Assembly: GCF_032854445.1 (NCBI RefSeq)
Contig: NC_088295.1
Location: 55,471,249-55,535,248, forward strand
Source: Liolophura sinensis
Lineage: Eukaryota > Mollusca > Polyplacophora > Chitonida > Chitonidae
DNA length: 64,000 nt
Direction: 5' to 3'
Numbering within the stretch: position 1 is the first letter of the stretch; the number at the start of each line of letters is the position of its first letter. A program made the position numbers and the translations under genes. The notes below the pieces were generated by a model. That model was not told the origin of the DNA. It did not search any database and saw only the letters and a list, made by a program, of their open reading frames with translations. This document shows positions 49,701 to 60,800 of this stretch, in pieces.

Positions 49701-51911
49701 AAAGGTTAGGTTCATGGAACATTCTTCAATGAGCAGTGGATATCAGGCAACAGGACTTGAACACGGACGGATTTCAAAAAGGTAACATGACTGCTAGTCC
49801 AGTGGCATTTTCACTATTACAAAGACTTGACAGTACTATCCAAAGGTGCTTGTGATTAACCTGTAACTACCACGTGTAGTAGATTTTCCAGGGATACACC
49901 AACTACTTCCAGAGCATTTCACTGAAAACGTTGTTTGATATATCTTAAGATATTTGCTCTTTAGAGGTGAAATTGTGCACGCTCTCTCTCCCAGCAGAAA
50001 AGCAGACGAAGATGTTTTAAGGATTGTCATGCAGATGCAGTTGTTTTCTAATGGACAAAAACAAACAAGTGTCCTATGCAGTTTGCTTTGAATAGCTTCA
50101 TGCAGAAGACAACAGACTTAGAATAGCAGTCCGAAAACTTGACCAACGAATCTTTGCCCTACACAAGATGGACCTCGATGCTGCAGTCGTGCGTTAGTAG
50201 CTCTAGATTTTCCATAAACAGGAGTCTTCCTCCAGAAATAGAGGTGTTAATTCATAATCATCCATTTATTACTATTGTGTTCTCTTTCTTAATCAAAAAG
50301 TGCTACACTTGACAGATTTAACATTTAAGATCAAAACGTCTACAAACAATGATGTTTCAGAGTGAGTTGGATGAATCACTTCACTTTGTTTTTTCGGAAG
50401 AGAAGAGATATCTTCTCGTTGATCCAGACAGCTTGACCGTTTAACGAACAAGTGACTGCCAACACCTATGGTTCTGTAATTAAGGCTACCATGTAATTAA
50501 GGTGTCATATTAATGAGCAAGATGTTGATTAAATATTCACAGCAACCCCCTGACAGATAAATAAGAGAGTGAATCTCCCTCTGAAAGTCTTGCAGTTTTC
50601 TTTGGTTTTTGGGGTCATGGAAAGACCCCTACAGTGTGCCATTTGGAATTTACCATTTGGATATTTAGACCTGGAGTCAACACTTAATTGTTAACACAAC
50701 CATGCTAGAATGCCCTAAAATGTTAGAAAACATAAACTATATGTCTTCTGTCATTTTTTGGCTGCAAAGAAAACTGCTGATGCAATTCTTCTGTCCACTG
50801 TAGCCCACCACCCAACCTGGACAGGGCTAAAACGTCCTCTTAAATTTACAAACCTGCCATTATCTTTGAGAAGATTAGCTTGAATTAGTATTAAGGAAGT
50901 ATCCCTAAAGGTAAACACTACGTTTCATAGTTGATTTGGGGTTCACATAGCGCTGTTGTTGTATGACTGTTAGCATTATTCGAGTGAGCACATTGGACAG
51001 TAAGTATGTTTATATAAAGCTTATATAAAGCTTTATATAACGCATACAAAGCTACCCATTTGCAAGGGCTGTCATATCAAAGCATGAACTAAAGACATGT
51101 ACAAACTTAAAAATAGTAAGGAGATTTGGCCACCCTGAGTGGTACCAGTGTGAAATTTTGAACCTTGGCCCATTGACTAACATGTATGTGCCCTATAATC
51201 CACTGCCGTGACTGTTCATTAGGGCATTGGTGGGAAATAAAGTCTGTCATGCTCAGGTAACCATTTGCACAATCTATCATTGAAAACCACTTGTCTTCTA
51301 ACAGTGTGAGAAAGTTTGTCATAAACATTGTAAAGGTCAGGGGTTTACACCAGGCTCTCCATCTCCTCTGCCCATAAAATTGACGTGGTGCAACAATGAC
51401 TCCAATATGTTGGTCTTAATTTTTGGAATTAAATTTATACATTCTATGTCACGGTATTTTTATCTCATATTTTTTGTTTTAAATTACAGTAAATGACCTA
51501 TAATTTCAGTGATTTGATTGATTTATTTATTTTGGTTGGTGTCTTACGCCATTTTCGAATATTTCACTTATGCTGTGGCGGCCAGCGTTATGTTGGGAGG
51601 AAACCGGGCGGAGCCTGGGGGAAACCCATGACCATCTGCAGGTTGCTGGAAGACCTCATTGTTTTGAGGTAGGATGATATCCTACTGTAAATCGTAAGTC
51701 TCAGCACCAGTTGTGTTGAATTGAAATGTTTCAGACGAAAAAAGCTCTGGAGACGGGCAGAACAGGTCGCATTGCTGTTGAAGACATTATCTTCCTGATC
51801 AGAAAGGATCCCAAAAAATACTCCAGAGTGAAAGAGTTATTGACCATGAATGAGGAACTGCGTAAGGCCAGGAAGGCTTTTGACGAGATCAAGTATGCCA
51901 CAACAAAGTGA
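46780..51911 (+). CDS. TAF13: TAF13, TFIID subunit 13 (histone-fold), 4 exons, complete
   Basis: Exons: 46780-46803, 47062-47128, 48566-48663, 51735-51911. They join in frame to 366 bp, 121 aa; human TAF13 is 124 aa. TAF13 pairs with TAF11 through a histone fold inside TFIID and contacts TBP, in the nucleus. Residues 1-22 are acidic (FEDEDVEEDTP), followed by KRKKLFSKELRCMMYGFGDD, a block nearly invariant in the family. The histone fold runs from about residue 29 to 100 (YTESVDLLEDLVIEYISEM; GRIAVEDIIFLIRKDPKKY). The C-terminus is TMNEELRKARKAFDEIKYA. The first exon codes only eight residues; its ATG is the first after the COX17 promoter. Intron 2 holds a foldback element and intron 3 is 3 kb. 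Confidence 0.96.
47289..47570. mobile_element. Imperfect foldback (MITE-like) element in TAF13 intron 2
   Basis: About 80-90 bp at the left (ccttcccggcctgtcc... through ...gagctgtcaatcatc) is matched, in reverse complement, by the right end (...gatgatcgacagctcagg through ggacaggccagggagg). The arms are diverged but align over several blocks, with inverted ends acctyccyggcctgtcc. There is no ORF. The structure fits a small non-autonomous DNA transposon; a target duplication is not clear. Confidence 0.5.
48199..48300 (+). mobile_element. tRNA-derived SINE head
   Basis: gggagcagcctgtggtctag resembles an A-box region and gtgggttcaaacctcag a B-box; in TAF13 intron 2, 3' of the foldback element. 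Confidence 0.55.
48664..51734 (+). other. TAF13: TAF13 intron 3 (3.07 kb)
   Basis: Inside the intron I recognise only a SINE at its 3' end (51515-51655), a perfect CRE octamer at 49473-49480 and a short perfect palindrome around 51019-51038 (ttatataaagctttatataa). The remaining sequence is AT-rich and shows no supportable exon or named repeat. Confidence 0.6.
51515..51655 (-). mobile_element. SINE, 3' half
   Basis: Tail and core are present (ttggttggtgtcttacgcca to caggttgctggaagacct); the tRNA head is absent. It ends about 80 bp before the acceptor of the last TAF13 exon. Confidence 0.85.
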
Positions 51912-52420
51912 AGTGCTCCAGGAACATCACACAGGAAGTTCCTCATTTCTCAGACATCTGTCCGTGTTGTGGAGGAAATGTCTGGGTATTGATGAAGTCA
52001 CCAAAATGGATTGTGTGAGAGATAGGCTGTTGAATTATTGTGGTTTGATCAGAGTGGAGATGCTCCCCACATGAATTATCATCTCAGAGAGGGAAATTCC
52101 TGATAAGATGATGTGGTACTGTGAACTATGGTCATCAGAGGAAAGACGTTTTGCCTTGTTGTCAAAAAATATTTTCTTTTTTTTTTCCACTGTTGTCTCA
52201 CATGTGAACAGTACTGTACAGACTTAGATCTGTTGAACATATTTCCATAAGTCGGAGCACATGTAAACCTGGCCAGCCTTTTCTAGCATCATAATCTCCA
52301 ATTATCTTGGCACGGAATGCCACGTTGACTTAAAAATTTTGACTCATGACAAAGTTAATCAGTTTGGCAGCGAAACCCGTCTTCACGCAGTATATAAGTA
52401 TGTAATATTAAAAGTCATTT

Positions 52421-52652
52421 GGGAGGCCTAGCTGGTTCAGACTTTGTAAAGCGCTGTCACATTATATTTGGCCCGTGACCAATTAGGTGGCAAGCTCGAA
52501 TCCAGGGCTGTTACTATGGTTGTGGCTTTAGGCCACAAGATTGTCTGGAACCTTGTGAAATCTGCTGGTTTACTCCAGACACTCCGATTTTCTCCACCAT
52601 AAACCTGACCAACATCGTATAAATGAAAAATTCTTGAGTATGGTGTTGAAAC
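52421..52652 (+). mobile_element. Second-subfamily SINE with head
   Basis: It starts gggaggcctagctggttcag (tRNA-like A-box), has a B-box-like ctcgaatcc, and ends at aaaaattcttgagtatggtg. Confidence 0.62.
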
Positions 52653-53466
52653 TTTTCAACCATCAGGTGGACCAGTGTTCGGGTTACAGATTGTGAGTGT
52701 GATTTTGAGGTCAATGCCTGAAAAGAGGAGATTCTAAAAACTGATTTCCACACCGTAAGAATGTGTGTTATACAAATCACATACTGTATATCGTTAACTC
52801 TGCAAACCTCTGAAGTACTTCTTTTAGTGGAAGTTATGCATACACTGATTATGAAAATGATGCTAACAATGATTTGTTTGTATCATTAAAGTATCCGGCT
52901 TTATAAAACTGTGAAAATTATTTCGCTACACCCTGTAGTTCTCCCAGAATGTTTCAAAATATTGCTTGCAGAGATGGTTGAAAAAGGTGAAGAATTAAGG
53001 TATACATCTATTTGCACTACCATATTTTAGACTTTCTGTATGAGTAGAGCAACGTAGAAATAGCTGGTGAATGCCTGAAGTAGAATCACTCTTTTCCATC
53101 TTGATGTGCCAGAAATTTGAAAAGTAACTGTAAGTGTGTATCAGTTGGATAGCACAACAATGTCAGATCCAGTCATTTACCTCTTTTGTTAATCTCCACA
53201 ACACTTCAGCAACATGCACATTAGTTTTTACTCTGTAGGGAAAAACATGTTGATATTTTAGTGAAATCATTCCATCTGAAAGAGTTGTTTGTTTTGATGC
53301 ATGTTGAATTAAGTTATTTATATAAAAGTGAAATGTCAGGATTTCCTTCACTGATAAAAGTGATATTTCAGTCAGATTAATAACTTTTGTTATTACACAC
53401 CCAGACGCCATGACTTAAAAAAAAAAACATTTTCTTTTCTGACGTTCCAATCTGAGCTCAGCGAAA

Positions 53467-53474
53467 TGACGTCA
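53467..53474. promoter_or_regulatory. Perfect CRE octamer in an unexplained CpG-containing patch
   Basis: TGACGTCA, with a further ctacgtcacgtaatg 40 bp on and agacgtctt after that. No gene start is known nearby. Confidence 0.35.
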
Positions 53475-53901
53475 TAATACAAGTTTATTCAACTTTAACA
53501 TTCCTACGTCACGTAATGAGACAAGACGTCTTGAGCGGGAGTCACGCTATGTACACAAGTCTGTGAAGGTCTACAGCTAAAAACACAGCGTAAACCTTTT
53601 CGTAAAACACAAAATCATGAGATTGTCAAAATATAAATAATAAACAGAATATTGAACAGTGAAGGTCGATTATCATAAATATTTTTCTCGTGAAAAGGTG
53701 GAAGTGATAAGCTTCAAGTCTCGTGGGTTAAAAATATTCAACCGTCACTGTGCAATGTCCTCTAGGTAGATTCATTTCTCACAAGTTTGGTGAGTGACTT
53801 TATTAACACAAATTTAGAAATTAAGGCATTGTAATATCTAACAACAAATAGTAAAGGGATTATTTATTAAAAATCATAAAAATTTTAAGTCATGGGACAA
53901 A

Positions 53902-53924
53902 AAAACACACACACACACACACAC
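53902..53924. repeat. (AC)n microsatellite
   Basis: About eleven AC dinucleotides follow an A run in the spacer right of TAF13. Confidence 0.9.
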
Positions 53925-54853
53925 CATGGGTAGAAACACACTTCAACATCGCATAAATATCTGTTTCATTGAAACTACAATCAGAATACACAATGATGTA
54001 CATATAAACCTGACAAAGTAAGCTTATTCTGGTGACAATGAAATGCTCATCTTTAATACATTCAAATGACAAGAACTGCATGTTATACATCAGCTATGAT
54101 TCAATTTAATTTAAACATGTTAAATACAACATGATGTTTAACTGTTTCGGACAACTGACACACTAACGATGCGACTGAAGTAATTATATTACTTATCAAT
54201 AAGCCTGTCTTGGTTATCATATGCTCTCTTACAAAGAGCTTTTCCCCCTCAAAGATGTGGTGTATTTTAGCTCAACTGAATAAAAGTAGACTGTAACAAT
54301 ATGTATATACACTATGTCAGAACAAATTATACTTTTGTGTAAATAATGTCATGGAAACATATTACCTATATATATATCTGGCCTAGTCGGATTAAAATAA
54401 ATACAGAATAAAAATGTTGTTCAACTATCATTACATATATTGTATCACAGGTACTAATTTATAAGCACTTCTGGTAAGAAAATCTAACATCATATTCCAG
54501 TCCACCATTGGTAAAAAGAGCAAACATTCTTTGTTTGTCTCTTTACATGCATACTATTTATGATAAAAAATTATTATGAAAAATTTTTGCCACTATATTT
54601 CAATCACCGCTCTTATATAGCATATTGGCTTTCAAACATAACTGTTTGTAGATTTGACAAATACTGGAGAACAATACAATAATCTAGAACCATTCTTCCC
54701 CTGAAGGCTCCTACCTAGTTTAATTTTAGTTTCTGAAGTTAACTTCGTACTGATATTTCAGTCCGTCATTTGGATCAGGGTAGCTGGGTGACTTCACTAT
54801 CAGACAAAACTAACCAATAAGACAATGTCAGCAGAAGAGGCTGTAAGATCTGA

Positions 54854-57800
54854 CTAAGAGATGTACCAGTTCCATTTGCTCTCATCATCTTCATCTTCTT
54901 CAGACTCGTACTGCATCCCTGTGACAGACTTGGCTGTTGTGACTGTCTTGGTAGAACGAGCTGATCCCAGGGGTCGTGTAGAGTTCACTCTCCTCCAGAT
55001 ACGTCTGTAAGAGAGAAGAGTTTCACTATCTGTCTAATCTAGTCTAGCCTTGTCTTGTCTACCTGCACAGCATTTTTTTTTTCATCACAAGGTGTAGAAC
55101 AGTGCTTCATATCTGGCTGCTGCAATTTTTCTTACCAGACAGGTTACCGTGAATAACTGACAGCAAATGACGCTATGTTTATGTACAATTTCATACTTTT
55201 GAGAGCTGAGTAATTATTATTGGATTCTTTGTTTCATGCCATACTCAGTAACACTTCATCTATAGGAGTGAAGGAAATCAGACAGAACCTACAGGAAACT
55301 ACTGCACCTAACCAGGTACCTCAAAAACCTCCTGACATAAGGCTGTAGCTGACTAAAACGTTCAAATATAGTAAATGGCCTACACTTTAGCCCAAAAATT
55401 TTTTAAAAATGTCATACAATATTACTTTCGTTGCTGAGATATAATTCTTCCAGTAGGATAACATCCTATCATCCGAACAATCCTTAAAACATCTTTCTAA
55501 GATTAAAGCAACTCGCAGCATGAAGTAAACTGGGCACTGAGGGAAATGTTAGGTAACCGAAACTGACAAATTATCCACATATGAATGTGCATATACCTGG
55601 CATCTCTCTCACTAGTGTCAGCTGTCACTATGGCATCCTTCAGTTCTTCTTCCATGTCAGATATACTCTTCTCAAAGTATTCATTCTGTTTTAATAATTT
55701 CTGTACTTCAGTCTGTGAAGAAATGTAAACATTTAGTTTTTTGTAAATAAATGCGTCACGCAACACAGCATTACAGCTTTGCCATCAAAACTCGCATTTA
55801 TTCATTTGATTGTTGTTCAATGCCATACTCCAGAAATTTTAACTTACATCGTCACCATGGCCCCACAAACAGTGTCAGATAGTGTGGGAATATCAGATGA
55901 TCTAAGACGTATATGTACACATTTGCACATATCTTACATTTATACAGGTGCCAACACATGTACAATAGTTTTCACTTAATACTGGACCACTACGGTGGCC
56001 TAATGATTAGAGTATCCGCCTCGGTCAGGAGACCCTAGGATCAAACCCAGGTCGGATCATACCAAAGACTTTAAAAATGGTACTTGTTGCTGCCTCTCTT
56101 GGCGCATTGCACTGAGAGGTTAGAGCAAGGAAACAGGACTTGTTGGCCGGGTGTCAGTATAATGTGACTGGGTGGGGTGTCATGTATGGTGTCTTGGGGA
56201 TGGTACTTTGAGCCCACTTTGGCGGCATGGATTCGTCCTGCCACAAGAAGGCACAGTATATGTACACGCACCTATTGAGTCGCCATCGTCACATGACATT
56301 AAATCCCAAGCATACATACTCGCATACATATACTAATTTGGGGTCTATACAATAGTTATCCCCATTGATCCTCATAACTCGCTTACTTCCAGATTCCAGA
56401 TTCGTTGTCACATAAGGAATATTATCTCATCACATCAGGAAAATTTTGCTCTAACTGCTGAAGATTTTGTTTTTCAGGACTCTTCACTTATGTGGGTAAA
56501 ATAGTGTTATTCTTTAGTACTCCTTTTAAACCGTAAAGTTACCTCTGTTTCATAGAGTATTCTTCGTATTATTTTAATTTTCCTGTCTGGTTTATCTTAG
56601 GACTGGAGTAGCACTTTAACTACCAATATCACTCAGTCGGATGGAGTGAAAACATACCTTCACATTCTCTGTCAATATGAAGACCCATAAACTGTTCAAA
56701 ACAGTTGTAAATTCTTAGGTGACATTTGGGAGAGTAAAGAAGTTTTACAAATCATAATTGACAATCAAATATTTGGGCATATCAGCACTGGTCAGCTTAC
56801 CTGTGACTCCTTGATACACTGCTCCAGATGGGTGCACACCGTGGAGGGGACAAACTCTGCCCTCAGTTTGCTCTTCAGCGAGGCTATCTCGTCCATTTTC
56901 TCCAGGATGACCGCCTTCACATGTTCTATTTCCTCGGCCAGCTCCATGGGTGGCTCATGATGGGATCGTCTCACAGTGGGCAGGGGAGATTCTGTGACAA
57001 CAAATGTAATAACATACATTGCTTCAGACTATGTGTGGCTTCAATGATGATAATGAAATTACGTGATTGGTCACTTGACAAAAACACCTCAGCAAGCTTG
57101 TGAAACCTATATAATATTGTTCATTAGAAAAGTTTCAAGGTCCATATATTCAACACTGGTAGAAAGTCATTTTGGGACAGCTCAGGCTGCAATTTCATCT
57201 AAACCAGTCATTTTGTTCCCAATTGATGGATCTTGATTTGCACCTGTCTGTGTTTGGTGCAATCTTATCAGCATGATAACAGAAAAACTAATAACACAAG
57301 ACTCTTCAAATTTGTAACACACTTTCCTACCACTACTGTAATGATTATTTTTTAAATTAATAATTTTTTAAGAACATATTTTCTTCTTCCATTTTTACCA
57401 GATATTACAAATTTTGGGTTTGGCTTGGTTTGAATGTTACACTGTAAGCAGATTTGAACTACAGAGTATATATGCATGGGTCAGCGGGGGCTCCATGGTT
57501 GAGGGGGTTAGCACACCAGCGTAGCGCAATGACCCACGAGCCTCTTGCCCATGTGGTCGCTGTGAGTTCAAGTCCAGCTGGCTTCTTCTACGGCTGTATG
57601 TTGGAAGGTCTTCCAGCAACCTGCGGATGGTCATGGGTTTCCCCTGGATCTGCCAAGTTTCCTCCAACCATAATGCTGGCCGCTGTCGTACAGGTGAAAT
57701 ATTCTTGAGTACGGTGTAAAACACCAATCAAATAAATACTGGTAAATAAATATATGGGTGCATTTCTCAGTATTCCCCACTTAGGGAAAGGAGGCAAGAA

Positions 57801-60800
57801 AGGAACAGAGGAAGCAATGTGCACTTTGTAAACATCTAGCACAGTAAGGCTACTAAATATCTAGTTTTTCTGAAATTATTTGATTTGACAACATACTCAC
57901 GACTATTTCAACACCCTTCCCACATATACAATAGCTATGATTTCACTACTGGAGGAAACCATACATGCTTAGCGTCTTGTGTGTTATCTATCCACCTTTC
58001 ACTAGAACAAATATTTATGGTATTCAAACTTCACCCTCCATCTATACATCAGTTGAGGATGTCAGCCTGGAAATCAGAAGACAGAGTTGTACAAGGCTGA
58101 TTGAGACAAAACATTGCAAGTACCTGGTTCAGTAGTCGCCGTCTCCTGGAGCCTCATCTCATAATCAAGCTCACTTCTCAGCCTGAAAATAATTTGTATT
58201 ACATACAACAAACAAAACAAGTATCAAATACTGTAGTTGATTTGAAAATTCATCAAAAAAAAAGAGTGTATTTTGTGGGTGCAAATCAGACAGATTGATC
58301 CAGAGTCATGGATGAAAATTTTATATCTTATAATCTATGTCACCAAACTGACACCTTGAACAGTTCATAGGTGTAAACTGAAACATATTAATCATCACAG
58401 GTTTTCTCTTGTAGGCTATTATCGGCCTAACAGTTGACAAACAATGATAGAGGTAATCAATATTACTGTCTTCAAACATTACACATTTATAGAGGGTGGC
58501 CTTAACGTGAATTCTGTTCACACTTAACTTACACCTTGCCTTGTGTACTTTCATTCTCAGTTTCAATGTTTAAATGCAAAGGCTTCAACTCCATCCCTTA
58601 TAAATGTCTCATTCATAATGTCTCACTCTCTCTGAGAAATCAAGGTCTTGAATCCCTGGATTCAAGAACCAAAACTTCAGTCAAGTTGGAAATTTGATCT
58701 GATTTTATGATTATATTTTTGAAGCTTGGTCAGCTTGAAAAAAAACTCAAATAACAAACATTTGTACATTCTTTACCTTTGATTCTCCTCCAGTGCTATC
58801 TTGGCCTTTTCCTCCAGCCCTAACAGCTTCCCCTTGGCCATTTCTAGCTCTAGTGGGCGTGACAAGCCCCTGAGAGTCATTTTCTCCACTTGCTCTTGTA
58901 GTAAGTGATGCTGAGAAGTCTGCTTGTCCAGCAAGTGGCTGATGTAGCTGTCATACTCAGCCTAGAAAATGACACAACCGTCAAGGCTATTTGAACATAT
59001 CATGGTGAATGTAATTAATAACTGATGAGTTTCTCGCTATAAACAATCCTGACAAAGAACCCGTTTAAAATGTTGAAAGTTGAATGTTAGTCTATTCCAT
59101 GTTTTGAACCAGAGACTTAAGAATTAGGCATCTAACATGCTTTAATATGGTACACGTACAGTCATGGAAAAAATTATTAGACCACTCATATTTTCTTTGG
59201 TTTCTTGTTCATTTTAATGCCTGGCAACCCTAAAGGTGTATTAACCGAAGATTACAATGAATACGATAAAAATCCAGCTGATTCCATAATACTTTGTCGT
59301 ATTTGATATGCTTTAAGGTCAGTTGTATTCCTAGGGTGTATGCCAGGCAATGTCATGCTTTCCATTTACATGCAGACTTACATAAAGAGTGGTTTCCTGT
59401 TTACATGTAGGCTTACATAAATAGGGGTCTCTTGTTTATATATTAAGACGCAGCACAACTCGGTAGTTGTCAGCTCTCATAATGCCTAAAACGAAAGAAT
59501 TATGTGGAGCCAGAAAGGCAGCCATCTTGGCATAGCTGGATACTGGATTGAGCGAGCGACAAGTGGCCAAAAAACTGAAGATCTCTAAGACAGCAGTTCA
59601 TTACACCAAGAAAAAGCAAGCCGAACATGGTACTACAAAACTGCTAGCTGGTCGAGGCAGGAAACGTCTTTCTACCCCACGAGATGACCGAGCACTCATC
59701 CGGTCCTGTATCAAGAATCGTCGTCAGACCTCCAGAGACCTTAGAAATGAGTGGGCATTGTCAACAAATGTGACTTGTTCAGCAAGAACAGTTCGAAACC
59801 GACTTCTTGAAGCTGGTCTAAAGTCGCACAAGGCACGGAAGAAGCCCTTCATCAACGAGAGGCAGCGGAAGGCCCGCTTGCGTTTTGCGAGGGATCACAA
59901 GAATTGGACTGTTGATGATTGGGCTAAAGTTCTCTTCAGTGATGAATCCAATTTTGAGTTGATGCCTACTCCAGCCAACTTACTGGTTAGGAGGAAGCCT
60001 GGGGAAGCCTACAAACGAGACTGCCTTGCTCCTACTGTAAAGCATGGGGGTGGATCAGTGATGATCTGGGGTTGTTTCAGTATGGGTGGAACAGGACAGA
60101 TGCAGTTGTGTGAAGGGAGAATGAACCAAGTCACATACAGAGCTACTCTTGAAAACAGTCTTCTTCCATCAGCTGCTAAACTCTTTCCTGGCTCGAATGA
60201 CTGGATTTTCCAACAAGACAATGCCCCTTGCCACACGGCAAGGTCAGTTAAAACCTGGATAGAGAACCGGAACATTCGAACCATGAATTGGCCTGCTCAG
60301 TCACCTGAATCCAATTGAAAACCTGTGGAATATTATCAAGTTCAAAATGGAGAACCACAAGCCCAAAAACAAAGCAAATTTGTTCGAATTTTTGCAACAG
60401 GAATGGGCTGCTGTGACCGCAGGGCAATGTAACAAACTGGTGAAGAGCATGCCAAGGCGCATGGCTGCAGTCATCAAAAACAATGGGCATGCAATCAAGT
60501 ACTAACTCCCGTGTGAGACTGAGAGTCATGTGACTACGTGACTAGGAGACAGGAGAAAAAATGAAATGCCAAAATGTTTTTGAGAATACAGTTGCCACAT
60601 CTACAGATGTATGAACTTAAGTGATTTTGGTCATTGTCAAGAAAGTCATAGAGAACTGATAGATATCACCTCTTAAATAAAACCCTTATGAACTATTTCT
60701 GTTTTCATCACTTGCTTTGCCCAAACAAATGTTCCTTCAGTTGTGCAAGGTTTTAAAATGAACAAGAAATGGGAGAAAGCAAGGGTGGTCTAATAATTTT

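Larger units (their letters stand above)
51912..54853. other. Spacer between TAF13 and the coiled-coil gene (convergent 3' ends)
   Basis: No coding exon is supported. It contains the TAF13 3' UTR, a diverged full-length tRNA-headed SINE (52421-52652), a CRE-containing patch (53440-53560), an (AC)n tract (53902-53924) and AT-rich sequence that should include the 3' UTR of the coiled-coil gene on the minus strand. Confidence 0.5.

Noticed and set aside
51019-51038. Perfect AT-rich palindrome ttatataaagctttatataa
   Set aside because: Short, AT-only apart from AGCT; such dyads are expected by chance in this composition.
60009-60529. Minus-strand frames over the transposon
   Set aside because: Shadows of the transposase on the other strand.
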